A stretch of DNA of 64,000 bases from Allocatelliglobosispora scoriae (GCF_014204945.1 NZ_JACHMN010000001.1:248001-312000); one strand, 5' to 3'. Counted from the first letter of the stretch, positions 42,170 to 51,621 are shown. Translations and numbers: made by a program. Notes: a model not told the origin generated them from the letters alone.

Positions 42170-45152
42170 ATGGCGGTCCGGTTACTCGGTCCGGTCGAGC
42201 TCACCGGGCCCAGCGGCAACGCGGTGCTCAGCGGCGTACGCCAGCGGGCACTGGTGGGTGCGCTCGCGTTCAACGCGGGCAGGTCCGTTCCGTCGGCGCG
42301 GCTGGTCGACGCGTTGTGGGGCGCCGAGCCGCCGCGGACGGCGTTCAAGACACTGCACGGCCATGTGGCGAGGCTGCGCCGCGTGCTGCACGCGTGCGGC
42401 TCACCGGATCTGCTGGTGACGTCGGGCTCCGGATACCTGCTGGCGGCGAGCCGCGACGACGTCGACGGCCTGCGGTTCGAGGACATCGTCGCCGCGGCGC
42501 GGGCGGACCTGGCGGAGAACCGGCTGGCCCGCGCCGTCGAACGGTTCCGGGACGGGCTGGCGCTGTGGCGCGGCGATCCGGTGCAGGACGGGGAGCTGTT
42601 CGGCTGGGGCGAGGCGGAGGTCCATCGGCTGCAGGAGGTACGCCTGACCGCCGTGGAGGACCTGTGCGACGCCGAGCTCCGCCTCGGTCGCCACGGCTCG
42701 GTCGTGGCCGAGGCCGAACGGGTGCTGGTCGACCACCCGTTGCGGGAGCGGATGGTGGAGCTGCTGATGCAGGCCTGCTATCGGTCCGGTCGGCCGGCCG
42801 AGGCGCTGGGGGCCTACCGGCGGTTGCGGGTGCGGCTCGCCGACGAGCTGGGCGCCGATCCGTCGGCGGATCTCCAGCGGCTGCACACGGCGATCCTGCG
42901 CCAGGACGTGGCCGTGGAGGACGCGGCCCGCGAGGATGCGCCACGGCCGCAGATGCCGCGTCCGGCCCAGCTCCCGCCCCGGGTCGGGCACTTCACCGGG
43001 CGGCGCGAGCAGATGCGGGCCCTCGACGAGGCGCTCGACGGTGCTTCCGATGCGCCGATCGTGGTCGTCAGCGGCGCGGGCGGGATGGGCAAGACCGCCG
43101 TCGTGGTGCAGTGGGCGCACACCGTGCGGGACCGGTTCCCCGACGGCCAGCTCTTCCTGGACCTGCGCGGCCACGACGACCGCCTGGCCATGACCCCGGC
43201 GGCGGCGATCGTCCACGCGCTGCGGTCGCTGGGCGTGCCGGAGAGCTGGCTGCCGGGCGACCGGGAGGAGCAGATGGGCCTGCTGCGGTCGCATCTGGAC
43301 GGACGGTCGGTGCTGATCGTGCTCGACAACGCCGCCAGCAGCGACCAGGTGCTGCCGTTCGTTCCGGCGTCACCGACGAGCGCGCTGGTGGTGACGAGCC
43401 GGCGGGCGATGGCCGCCCTGACGACCTATCACTCGGTCTGCGCCGTCCAGCTCGGCGCGATGTCTGGCGAGGAGTCCCTGGCGCTGCTGCGGGCGGTGGT
43501 CGGCGCCCCGCGGATCGACCGGGAGCGCAGCGACGCGGCCACCGTGGCGAGGCTCTGCGCCGGGCTGCCGCTGGCGCTGCGCATCGTCGCGGCGAAGCTG
43601 TTGCACCGGCCGGAACTCACGTTCGGCGAGCTGGCGGCCGAGTTGTCCGGTGTGGACCGGCTCGGCGTTCTCGACATCGAGGGCGACGCACGCGGGGTCC
43701 GGGCCGTCCTCGCCAGCGCGTACCGGACGCTCTCCGAGCCTGCCGCGGCGCTGTTCCGGCGGCTCGGCGTACAACCGGAGCTTGGTTTTGATCCGCACCT
43801 GGCCGCAGCCGTCGGCGGCGGCGACCAGACGGAGGCGCTCGCGGAGCTGGTGGGCGCGCACCTGATCGCCGCCGTCGGCGGCGGCCGCTACCGCTTTCAC
43901 GATCTGATCGGTGTGTACGCCAGGGAGTGCGTCGACGACAGCCGGGACGAGACGGTGACACGGCTGCTGGACTGGTACCTCGGCATCGCCGACGCGGCCA
44001 ACCGCTCGCAGCCCTCGACCTACGACCGGGTGACGCCGGAGCTGACCTATCCACCCGCGCAGCTGCCGTTCGGCGGTGCGGGCCCTGCTGGCCTATCTCG
44101 ACGCCGAGCGGCCCAACCTGCTGCCGGTGACCCGTTTCGCCGTGGACGAGGGGCGCGATGTCGCCGCCTGGCAGCTGGTCTACCTGCTCAGCGGCTTCTA
44201 CAGCACGCGCGGGCAGTGGACGGACCGCATCGAGCTGTGCCGCCTCGGCCTGACGGCGGCGCAGCGGGCCGGTGACGCCCTGGCCGAGGGCGTGATGGGC
44301 GGCGCGCTGGGGCTGGCCTACCTGCGGATGCTGCGGTTCACCGAGGCGCTGGACTGCCTGTATCCGGCGATGGAGCGCGCGCGGGCCGCCGGGGACGATC
44401 TCGGCGCCGGGCGCATCCGCAACAGCATCGGCACCGCCTACGCCCGGCTGCGGCGCTTCGACGAGGCGGTCGAGATCTACCAGCAGGCGCTCGCCGCGCA
44501 ACTCGCCGTCGGCGACCGGATCGGTGTCGCGGTCGCCCTCCACAACATCGGCCTCGGCCGGGTCCGCCAGGGGCGGCCGGACCTGGGCCGACCGGACCTG
44601 GCCGAGGCGCTGCGGCTGACCCGGGACGCGGGCGACCAGCGCATGGAGGCGATGGTGCTGATCGGCCTGGGCGAGGCCTGCCTGGCGCAGGGCGGCCGGG
44701 AGGCGGCGCTGGACAGCTACCGCCAGGCGCTCAAGCTGCAGCAGGCCATCGACGACCGGCAGCACCAGGTCGACAGCCTGCTCCGCATCGGCACCGTGCT
44801 GCTCGAAGCGGGCGAGCGGGGTTCAGCCTTCGACCACGTCGGGGAGGCGCTGGAGCTGGGCCGCGAACTCGGTGATCAGCACCAGATCTCGGTGTGCCTC
44901 ACGGCGATGGCGCGGGTGCAGCTGCGCGACGGCGAGCTGGCTGCCGCCGGGGAGTGCCTGCGGCAGGCGCTCGCCCTGCGGGCGGCGGTGCCCGACGCGT
45001 ACGAGGAGGCCGCGATCCATCGCGCGCTGGCCGAGCTGGCCCGTCGCGGCGGGCAGGACGCCGTCGCCGACGAGCACCGCCAGCGGGCGGTGTGGCTCTA
45101 CCGGAGGGCGAACGCGCCCGCCGAGGCGGATGAGTTGATCCGGGCTACCTGA
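42170..45152 (+). pseudogene. SARP-family regulator (BTAD/NB-ARC/TPR, AfsR-like) interrupted by a frameshift
   Basis: The first frame gives an OmpR-like winged helix (VRLLGPVELTGPSG, LVDALWG), a BTAD domain (ELGADPSADLQRLHTAIL at the end) and an NB-ARC NTPase with Walker A SGAGGMGKTAVV (about residue 300), LIVLDN and CAGLPLAL. At 44072-44078 (GGCGGTG) the frame is lost; skipping one base gives LPFGVRALLAYLDAERPN and the conserved AfsR-type TPR region, which runs to 45152 with about seven TPRs (GDALAEGVMGGALGLAYLRM and on). A combined protein would be about 990 aa. Single-base indel by mutation or by sequencing; if the shift is real, only the DNA-binding and NTPase parts are made. Confidence 0.8.
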
Positions 45153-45588
45153 CGGTCTGCCGGTGGACCACCGTGCCGTCGACCTTCAGCTGAACGTCGA
45201 TGCTCGTCACGGCCGCGGACGGCCGGAACGCCAGGGTCGTGACGGCCTGGCCGGACTCGAAGACGACCTGGCCCGTGAAGACCTCCGGGTCGTGCGCGGC
45301 GGTGTGCGCGCGCAGGTCGTAGTCGAGGGCGAGCCGCCGGCAGTCCCCGCATCCGTTGCGCAGGACCCACAGGCCGCAGTCGCTGCCCCCGGCGCAGATG
45401 AAACCGCTGCCGCCGATGCACGTCTTGGGCGGGCAGAGCAGGCCCGTCTCGTAACCCACCCCGGCCGCCGCCGGAGTGGGCGACGGTGCGGCTGCTGCCG
45501 GGGACAGACCGATGACGGTGACTGCGGCCAGGACCGCTGCCGCCACGAGGGCACCCGCACGCATGGACTTCACAGGGCTGAACATCAT
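45145..45588 (-). CDS. Small cysteine-rich secreted protein
   Basis: About 147 aa with a signal peptide (basic SPVKSMR, hydrophobic AGALVAAAVLAAVTVIG, cleavage near SPAAAAPS). The mature domain has six cysteines (LLCPPKTCIGG, FICAGGSDCG, GCGDC), probably disulphide-linked, and an immunoglobulin-like C-terminus (ITSIDVQLKVDG-like). The start is uncertain: ATG 45588, 45606 and 45564 are all in frame. It overlaps the 3' end of the convergent SARP gene by 8 nt. Not recognised. Confidence 0.7.
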   Translation of the reverse strand: MMFSPVKSMRAGALVAAAVLAAVTVIGLSPAAAAPSPTPAAAGVGYETGLLCPPKTCIGGSGFICAGGSDCGLWVLRNGCGDCRRLALDYDLRAHTAAHDPEVFTGQVVFESGQAVTTLAFRPSAAVTSIDVQLKVDGTVVHRQTVR

Positions 45589-45713
45589 GCCCGCAGCCTG
45601 CCCCATGGCGGTGGTGATCCGGTGGTGATCTTGCGGGTGCGGTCACCACCGCGGCGTTGCCGGTGCCGGCGTAGACATGGCGCTCACCCCAACCCCGATG
45701 GAAAGGGAGCCCG

Positions 45714-46529
45714 ATGCGCTTCTGGAAGAAAACGATCATCACGCTCGCCGCGTCGACGGCGCTGCTGCTCGGCCTGGCAAGCTCGGCACACGCCTACCCC
45801 GGTCCGGCCGACGACCGGGTGAAGTCCGTCGCCACCTCGTGGTGGACATACGACAACGTGGACAGCGCGTGGACCACCAACTTCCTCGTCTCGAACAACG
45901 CGCGGATCACCGACCTGCGGGTCGTGACCTCCTCGCCGCTGCGCTTCCGGTGGACCGCGGTCCGCAACACCGGCGCCTACGCGACCGGGTCGTGGTGGTA
46001 CCCGAGTGTCACGATGGCGCAGGTCAACACCCTGCTCACGCAGAACAGCGCGCGCCTGATCACCGCGGTGAAGCACTCCTCGACCCTCTACGCCGTGGTG
46101 ATGGTCTCCAACACCGGCGCCAACGCCAAGACGTGGGGATGGTGCGACACCGACTTCGCCGGGGTCGGCGCCTGCCTGGGCAGCACCAACCGGCTGACCA
46201 ACATCGTGAGCTACGCCCAGAACCGGTTCGTCGTGATCTTCGTCCGCAACGACGAGGGCTACGGCTGGTGCTGGTACGCGGGCATCACCCGGTCGCAGAT
46301 CAACACCCTCTGCAGCGGACAGAGCGTGCTCGACATCAGCACCAACCCCGACAACACGTTCAACGTCGTCAAGGTGGCCTATGACAACGACGGCCGGCCG
46401 ATGGACTTCAGCACGCTCGGTGCCCTGGTCACCTACGCCGTGACCACGCCGCAGGACCGCCCGCTGCTCGCGGTGCCCTACAACACCGGCGGCACCGTCC
46501 GCTGGATCACCTCGTTGCGCCACAACTGA
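45714..46529 (+). CDS. Secreted Trp-rich protein with tandem repeats
   Basis: 271 aa. Signal peptide MRFWKKTIITLAASTALLLG ending at AHAYPGP. The mature part repeats a roughly 45-residue unit: a Trp-rich strand, then [M/S]AQVNTLL or RSQINTLCSG and RLITAVKHSS or VLDISTNPDN. The pattern resembles bacterial tandem-repeat (BTRD1-type) domains of secreted hydrolases and lectin-like proteins, but this is weak. No catalytic motif. GGGAG precedes ATG. Confidence 0.75.
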   Translation: MRFWKKTIITLAASTALLLGLASSAHAYPGPADDRVKSVATSWWTYDNVDSAWTTNFLVSNNARITDLRVVTSSPLRFRWTAVRNTGAYATGSWWYPSVTMAQVNTLLTQNSARLITAVKHSSTLYAVVMVSNTGANAKTWGWCDTDFAGVGACLGSTNRLTNIVSYAQNRFVVIFVRNDEGYGWCWYAGITRSQINTLCSGQSVLDISTNPDNTFNVVKVAYDNDGRPMDFSTLGALVTYAVTTPQDRPLLAVPYNTGGTVRWITSLRHN

Positions 46530-46535
46530 TCAGCG

Positions 46536-46577
46536 CCCCGGGGCCGGTCCAGCGTTCGTGCCGGACCGGCCCCGGGG
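46536..46577. terminator. Hairpin between convergent genes
   Basis: CCCCGGGGCCGGTCC (46536-46550) pairs perfectly with 46563-46577 across a 12-nt loop, 7 nt after the secreted-protein stop. Confidence 0.75.
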
Positions 46578-46588
46578 TCCGTGGGGAC

Positions 46589-47137
46589 TCAGCGTTTGAG
46601 CGTGTAGGTGAAGTCGCCGGAGAGCTTGCCGCTCAGCCGGACCGCCGAGACGAGCTTCCCCTCGGTGATGAGCCGCTCGACCTCGCCCCGCGACAGGGCG
46701 AAGCCTTCGGCGATCAGCCGCGCCGGTCGGACGGGGATCCGCGCCCCGAACCGGACCGAGACATCGACCACCTCGCGGTCCAGATGGTCCGATCCGCCGG
46801 TGTCGAGACGCCAGGCGTCGTCCCAGTCGAGGGCGATGCGGTTGCGGTGCTGCACGACCGGGTCCTGGAGCAGTTCGGCTGCGAGGCCGAGGTCGTTGTC
46901 GTGCAGTCGGTCCAGCAGTTCGGGAGGGATGGAGCGCACATTGGTCCGCTCCAGAACCGTGAGCTTGGCGGTGTCCCCGCACGAGGTGCAGAGCACGAGG
47001 AGCCAGACATCGAGGAGCTTGTGGTTGGCGTTGACGCGGAATTTGCCGTTCGCCCGGAAGGTCTCGGACGCGCACGCGTGGCAGCGGCGCAGGACGAGGG
47101 GCATGCGGGTGGGCACGACGGCCCAGGATATGAGCAC
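46589..47137 (-). CDS. DUF1062-domain protein
   Basis: 182 aa with two CxxC pairs, RCHACASETF and LCTSCGDTAK, around NGKFRVNANHKLLDVWLL, the DUF1062 signature (probable zinc site). The C-terminal part, LSRGEVERLITEGKLV, looks like a S4-type RNA-binding helix pair, so an RNA-related role is possible (inference). Function of the family is unknown. Confidence 0.85.
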   Translation of the reverse strand: MLISWAVVPTRMPLVLRRCHACASETFRANGKFRVNANHKLLDVWLLVLCTSCGDTAKLTVLERTNVRSIPPELLDRLHDNDLGLAAELLQDPVVQHRNRIALDWDDAWRLDTGGSDHLDREVVDVSVRFGARIPVRPARLIAEGFALSRGEVERLITEGKLVSAVRLSGKLSGDFTYTLKR

Positions 47138-47373
47138 AGTGATACACCGGTTTCAGTGAGAAGTCCGCAGCAAAAAGGAGCGCGGCGCACAGGGCGCGAC
47201 GCGCGACGAATCAGCGTTCGGCAGGTCTCACAGGGCGTACAACGGAACGTCCTCGGCTCGGCGGCATGGCTCGGCAGAACGGTAAGCGCGCCCGGCGGTG
47301 CCGGTCCACCGGTTTTCGCTGGTTTCCGCGCACCACTCAACAAACGGTTGCTTGTGAAAACAGTTGTTTGCGT

Positions 47374-47379
47374 TAGGGT
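47374..47379 (+). promoter_or_regulatory. -10 element of the ArsR operon
   Basis: TAGGGT, 6 nt before ATG 47386, with TTGTGA (47352-47357) 16 nt upstream as -35. Imperfect repeats of ACAA/TTGT type (47342-47370) overlap and are candidate ArsR operators. Confidence 0.4.
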
Positions 47380-47385
47380 GATGCC

Positions 47386-47730
47386 ATGCCCGCCCCACTC
47401 GCGGCTCCCGGCCCGGGACTCGACGCCGCCTTCGCCGCCCTCGGCGACCCGGTCCGCCGCGCCCTGGTGACCCGCCTGGCTCGCGGCGACGCCACGGTGG
47501 GCGAGCTCGCCGAGCCGTTCGACATGACCCAGCAGGCCATCTCTCACCACATCGGCGTGCTGCGGCGATGCGGCCTGGTGGAGCAGCGGCGTGAGGGCAC
47601 GCGGCGACCGTGCCGGCTGCGAGTCGACCGGCTGTCTCAGCTCGGCACCTGGATCGACGACCAGCGCCGGGCATGGGACGACCGGCTCAGCGCCCTCGAA
47701 GCGCACCTCACCGACGGAGCGGCCCTGTGA
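47386..47730 (+). CDS. ArsR-family HTH regulator
   Basis: 114 aa: ALGDPVRRALVTRLARGDAT, GELAEPFDMTQQAISHHIGVL (recognition helix) and the wing GLVEQRREGTRRPCRL. No metal-binding cysteine pair of the ArsR/SmtB type (only one Cys), so it belongs to the non-metal branch that often pairs with SRPBCC proteins. First gene of an ArsR-SRPBCC-NTF2 operon, probably autoregulated. Confidence 0.9.
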   Translation: MPAPLAAPGPGLDAAFAALGDPVRRALVTRLARGDATVGELAEPFDMTQQAISHHIGVLRRCGLVEQRREGTRRPCRLRVDRLSQLGTWIDDQRRAWDDRLSALEAHLTDGAAL

Positions 47731-48161
47731 CCGGCGCGGAACTGCACGGCGACGAGCTGATCGCCCGGCGCCGCCTGTCGGCGGCACCCGCGCGGGTCTG
47801 GACCGCGTTCACGTCACCGGCGAGCATCGCGGCGTTCTGGGGCGGTTCGCACGCGACCGTTACCCCTGAGTCCGTGACCGTCGACCTCCGGCCCGGCGGA
47901 GAGTTCGCACTGGACACCCGGGCACCGAGCGGCGCGACCACCCGGCTCCGATTCGTGTATGTGAGCGTCGCCGCCCCGCACGAGCTCGTCTTCGACGAGC
48001 CGGTCACCGGGCTCCGCACGACCGTGACCCTCCACGCCGTCGGCGACGGCACGGATCTGACGGTCCACCAGCGCCGGCTTCCCCCGGAGCTCCGGACGGC
48101 ACAGGCGGCCGACGGGCTCGCGTCGATCCTCGACTCCCTCGCCGCACACCTGCGGCACTGA
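47727..48161 (+). CDS. SRPBCC (AHSA1-like) protein
   Basis: 144 aa from GTG 47727, overlapping the ArsR stop by 4 nt (GTGA). The AHSA1 fold signature is clear: RRLSAAPARVWTAFTSPASI, FWGG, VDLRPGGEFALDTRAPSG and a closing amphipathic helix. ArsR plus AHSA1 pairs are widespread; the ligand is generally unknown. Confidence 0.85.
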   Translation: MTGAELHGDELIARRRLSAAPARVWTAFTSPASIAAFWGGSHATVTPESVTVDLRPGGEFALDTRAPSGATTRLRFVYVSVAAPHELVFDEPVTGLRTTVTLHAVGDGTDLTVHQRRLPPELRTAQAADGLASILDSLAAHLRH

Positions 48162-48187
48162 TCCACCGCACCAGGACGGAGACCACG

Positions 48188-48562
48188 ATGGACCGGACCA
48201 CGCAGCGCCACCTCGTCGAGGAGTATTTCGGCGGGTTCCGCACGAGCGACCACCCGCGCATCCTCGCGACCCTCACCGACGACGTCGAGTGGGTCATCCA
48301 CGGCCATCGGACCACCCGCGGCAAGGCCGAGTTCGACGGCGAGATCGAGAATCCGGCCTTCACCGGCAGCCCCGAGCTCGACGTCCAGCGCGTCTACGAG
48401 GACGGACCGGTCGTCGTCACCACGGGCGAGGGCCGAGGTGTCAGCCTCGACCACGGGCCGTTCCGCTTCGCCTTCAACGACCTCTTCACCTTCCGCGACG
48501 GACTCATCGCCCGTGTCGACTCCTACGTCGTGCCGCTGCCGCAGGACCAGGCTCTCCGCTAG
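48188..48562 (+). CDS. NTF2-like (SnoaL-type) protein
   Basis: 124 aa: YFGGFRTSDHPRILATLTDDVEWVIHGH, then FRFAFNDLFTFRDGLIARVDSY is the cone-shaped NTF2/SnoaL fold. Third gene of the operon, 26 nt after the SRPBCC stop. May be an isomerase or a binding protein. Its stop overlaps that of the convergent gene by 3 nt. Confidence 0.85.
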   Translation: MDRTTQRHLVEEYFGGFRTSDHPRILATLTDDVEWVIHGHRTTRGKAEFDGEIENPAFTGSPELDVQRVYEDGPVVVTTGEGRGVSLDHGPFRFAFNDLFTFRDGLIARVDSYVVPLPQDQALR

Positions 48563-49545
48563 CCGATGTCCAGTACCGGCAGGAGGACCGAGCGGAGCGC
48601 CGCGCGTTCGGTCGCCAGATCGGTGGCGCGGCCGGTGAGTTCGCGGAGCAGCTCCGCCAGCGGCCATCGGGCGAGGTGGCCGTACCGGGCTGCGTAGACG
48701 GCGACGGAGTCCAGGGCGTACTCGTCGGCGAAGTCGAGCAGCGCGTACCCGAGCAGCTGGTAGAGCGTCGAACCGTCGAGGCCGAGGCGGCGGGTGCCGT
48801 CGGCGCGTTTGCCGCCGAGCCCGGACTTCATCTCGACGAGGAGCCCGCCGGCGATGAAGTCGGCGTCGGCCGCCATGAGCCGGGAACCCTCGAAGGCCGG
48901 CCCGAGCGCCCACACGCCGGTGCGCTGCGCGATCGGCGCGACCAGCGCCGTGGCGGCGAGGTCGGCGAGCTGCCCGAGCTCGTCCACCGCGGCGGTCGGG
49001 GCGATGGCCAGCAGGTCGTCGGCGTCGATCCGGCCCCCGCCGTCGAGGGCGGCGAGAGCGGATTGCGGATGGACCCCGCCGATCCGGAAGACCTCGGTGA
49101 GCAGGGCCAGTGCCCAGCAGCCACGCAACAGCAGCTCCCGATCGGCGGTCGACCCGGCCGCCGGGCCGGTGAAGGTCGCGACTCCGGCGGCACCGTCGTC
49201 GTCGACGGCGATGCCCAGCCGCAGGATCAGGTCCATGGCCGCGTCCGCCAGGGCGGGGGACCGCCGCCACACCCCCGCGAGCGCGAGATCGGGGCTGGGG
49301 AACGGGTGCAGCTGGAACCGCACCGCCCAGTCGAACGCCGTACCCAGCGTCCCCGGATGCGCTCCCGCACTGCCGATCAGGATCGGCCCGGCCGAGTCGC
49401 GATAGCGATGCTGGACGGCTTTGGCGTACGGGTAGCGGGTGGTGAAGTGGACCGCGACCGGTGACGCGGCCCGGCCGAGCTCATAGGTGAGCGGGCCCCA
49501 GCCGGGCACCAGGGGAGTGGAGGGGGAGGTCATGGCGGTCAACAT
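48559..49545 (-). CDS. Unknown protein with possible PD-(D/E)XK nuclease motif
   Basis: 328 aa. The C-terminal third has ADADFIAGGLLVEMKSGLGG, followed by STLYQLLGYALLDFADE, which matches the D...(E)xK core and downstream glutamine/helix of PD-(D/E)XK nucleases. The N-terminal two thirds are helical with no known domain. ATG 49545 has GGAGG 5 nt upstream. No methylase or restriction partner is adjacent. Nuclease function is a motif-level inference. Confidence 0.65.
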   Translation of the reverse strand: MLTAMTSPSTPLVPGWGPLTYELGRAASPVAVHFTTRYPYAKAVQHRYRDSAGPILIGSAGAHPGTLGTAFDWAVRFQLHPFPSPDLALAGVWRRSPALADAAMDLILRLGIAVDDDGAAGVATFTGPAAGSTADRELLLRGCWALALLTEVFRIGGVHPQSALAALDGGGRIDADDLLAIAPTAAVDELGQLADLAATALVAPIAQRTGVWALGPAFEGSRLMAADADFIAGGLLVEMKSGLGGKRADGTRRLGLDGSTLYQLLGYALLDFADEYALDSVAVYAARYGHLARWPLAELLRELTGRATDLATERAALRSVLLPVLDIG

Positions 49546-49587
49546 ATGACCCTCCACAGCGGACGCCGGAAGGCGGTCGGCGCGGTG

Positions 49588-50130
49588 TCAGCCCTTGGCG
49601 GCGGCCTTGCGGGCGCGGTAGGCGGTGACCGCCGCACGGTTGCCGCAGGTGGTGTCGCAGAAGCGCTTGGAGCGGTTCTTCGTCAGGTCGACCATGACGC
49701 TGCCGCAGTCCGGGATGTCGCAGGTCCGCAGCCGGCTCAGCTCGCCGAAGCGGACGACGTCGACGAAGGCCATTGCCGCCTCCACGGCCATCCGCGCGGC
49801 CAGCGGCGCGTCGGCCGGGGTCGCGTGCAGGTGGTACGCCCACTCGTCGTGCCGGACCAGCTGCGGCAACGCGTTGAACTCGCGCAGGAGGGTGTTGGTG
49901 ATCTCGACGATCTCGTCCTCGTCGGCGGACCAGATCCGGCGCAGGCGGGGGCGCAGGTCCCGGACCGCCTGGAGCTCGGCGAGGGTGCGGTCCCGCTGAC
50001 CGGTCCAGCCGTTGGCCCGGACGAACTCGTCGAGCGCGGCCAGGTCGGCCAGCCCTTCCTCGTCCCCGTCGGTGTTGACCAGGGCGGCGGCGGCGACCAG
50101 CGAAACCTCGGTGTCATGGGCAAAAACCAT
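49588..50130 (-). CDS. CGNR zinc-finger regulator
   Basis: 180 aa. The C-terminal CGNR zinc finger is complete: CDIPDCG, FCDTTCGNRAAVTAYRARK. The N-terminal part is the family's conserved helical domain (LPQLVRHDEWAYHLHATP). ATG 50130 has AGGAG 5 nt upstream. Divergent from an EamA transporter across a perfect 10-bp inverted repeat, so it probably controls both promoters. Confidence 0.88.
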   Translation of the reverse strand: MVFAHDTEVSLVAAAALVNTDGDEEGLADLAALDEFVRANGWTGQRDRTLAELQAVRDLRPRLRRIWSADEDEIVEITNTLLREFNALPQLVRHDEWAYHLHATPADAPLAARMAVEAAMAFVDVVRFGELSRLRTCDIPDCGSVMVDLTKNRSKRFCDTTCGNRAAVTAYRARKAAAKG

Positions 50131-50158
50131 CTTGACTCCTGTCACACGCTCGCATACT

Positions 50159-50189
50159 GTCATGAGCATAGACGTGTTTTGCTCATGAC
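50159..50189. promoter_or_regulatory. Inverted repeat operator between CGNR and EamA genes
   Basis: GTCATGAGCA and TGCTCATGAC separated by 11 nt, arms fully complementary, 29 nt from the CGNR start and 40 nt from the EamA start. Confidence 0.65.
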
Positions 50190-50228
50190 GACAGTTGCCC
50201 ACGGCACTGACGGCGATCGGAGAAGCTC

Positions 50229-51188
50229 ATGCGCCCCACCGCCAGGTTCGGCCTCGGTCTGGCGCTGCTGTCCGCGGTCACCTTCGGCACGTCCGGCACG
50301 TTCGCCCGGTCGCTGATCGACGCGGGCTGGTCGGCACCGGCCGCCATCATCGCCCGCATCGGCATCGCGTCACTGGTCCTCGCCGTCCCCGCCGCCTTCG
50401 CGCTGCGCGGCCGGTGGCACGTCCTGCGCCGCAACCTCGGGACCGTCGGCGTCTTCGGGCTGCTCGCGGTCGCGGGCGCCCAGGTCGCCTTCTTCAACGC
50501 AGTGCGCTACCTGCCGATCGGGGTCGCGCTGCTCCTGGAGTATCTCGGCATCATCCTCGTCGTCGGCTGGATGTGGGTCGCCCACGGCCAGCGGCCGCGC
50601 CGCCTCACGGTCGCCGGCTCCGTCGCCGCCATGCTGGGCCTGGCCTTCGTCCTCGATCTGACCGGCGGCGACCGCATCGACCCGGTCGGCGTGGTGTGGG
50701 GCCTGAGCGCCGCCATCGGCCTGGCCGTCTACTTCGTCCTGTCGGCCAGGATCGACCCCGAGTTGCCGTCGATGGCGGTCGCGAGCGGCGGCATGGCCGT
50801 CGGCACCGGCGCGCTGGTGCTCCTCGGCGCCGTCGGCATCCTGCCGCTGCACGCCACCTTCGGCGATGTGCAGTTCGCCGGCAGCACGATGAGCTGGCTG
50901 GTGCCGATCCTCGGGTTGTCGCTGGTCGCCGCCGTCGTCGCCTACATCTCCGGCATCGGCGCGGCGCGGATCCTCGGCGCCCGGCTCTCGTCGTTCGTCG
51001 GGCTGACCGAGGTGCTCTTCGCGGTCCTCATCGCCTGGCTGGTCCTCGACGAGCTGCCGACGCCCGTGCAGATGCTCGGCGGCGGGCTGATCGTGGCCGG
51101 TGTGGTGCTGGTGCGCATCGACGAACTCCGTCCGGAGCGAGCCGGGATCGACCAGGACATCCGCACGCCCGCACTGGTGGACGCGTAG
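50229..51188 (+). CDS. EamA/DMT-family transporter
   Basis: 319 aa with ten predicted TM segments in two EamA halves (GLALLSAVTFGTSGTFARSL; PVGVVWGLSAAIGLAVYFVL) and the conserved GLTEVLFAVLIAWLVLDE near the end. Drug/metabolite exporter of unknown substrate (amino acids or purines are typical). Divergent from its probable CGNR regulator. Confidence 0.9.
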   Translation: MRPTARFGLGLALLSAVTFGTSGTFARSLIDAGWSAPAAIIARIGIASLVLAVPAAFALRGRWHVLRRNLGTVGVFGLLAVAGAQVAFFNAVRYLPIGVALLLEYLGIILVVGWMWVAHGQRPRRLTVAGSVAAMLGLAFVLDLTGGDRIDPVGVVWGLSAAIGLAVYFVLSARIDPELPSMAVASGGMAVGTGALVLLGAVGILPLHATFGDVQFAGSTMSWLVPILGLSLVAAVVAYISGIGAARILGARLSSFVGLTEVLFAVLIAWLVLDELPTPVQMLGGGLIVAGVVLVRIDELRPERAGIDQDIRTPALVDA

Positions 51189-51195
51189 CGCGATT

Positions 51196-51250
51196 CGTAG
51201 ATCTGGTGCGTTTCCGTCATCATGACGACCGAAAACGCACCAGATCTACG
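51196..51250. terminator. Bidirectional terminator
   Basis: Perfect 18-bp stem (CGTAGATCTGGTGCGTTT with its complement at 51233-51250) between the EamA stop and the DUF1905 stop; the inner loop also contains a short GTCAT/ATGAC pair. Confidence 0.8.
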
Positions 51251-51252
51251 AA

Positions 51253-51540
51253 CTAGATGTCGACGGTCAACTGGACCGCGACCGTGTCGCCCACGTCGAG
51301 GTCCTCGGCCTTGCGCACCGCCGCCTTGACCGGCACGACGTAGCCGCCGTCCTTCGGGAACAGCGACGTCGTGCAGTCGGTCTCCCCGATGCGGGCCGCG
51401 ACCGGGATCATGCCCCAGCCGTATGTCACCGCCGACGAGGCGGCGGCCAGCGCAGCGCACTCCGCCTCCGGGACGGTGATGAAGTGCCACGGCGCAGGGC
51501 CCTTCCAGAACCACACCTCGCCGCTGAATTCCAGGTTCAT
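51253..51540 (-). CDS. DUF1905 protein
   Basis: 95 aa: FSGEVWFWKGPAPWHFITVP, GWGMIPVAARIGETDCTTSL and GYVVPVKAAVRKAEDLDVGD match the DUF1905 beta-barrel. Usually fused to or next to a YdeI-like domain; here it is alone. Function unknown. Confidence 0.85.
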   Translation of the reverse strand: MNLEFSGEVWFWKGPAPWHFITVPEAECAALAAASSAVTYGWGMIPVAARIGETDCTTSLFPKDGGYVVPVKAAVRKAEDLDVGDTVAVQLTVDI

Positions 51541-51621
51541 GCGCCCAGGATAGGGCGCCGCTGGGACAGCGGCCGTCGCCGCCGACCCGCCGCCGGAGGC
51601 CGTGCCGCGACGGAGGGCTCG

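Noticed and set aside
44070-44085. Programmed frameshift in the SARP gene
   Set aside because: No slippery heptamer, stop codon or downstream pseudoknot is evident; a simple indel is more likely.
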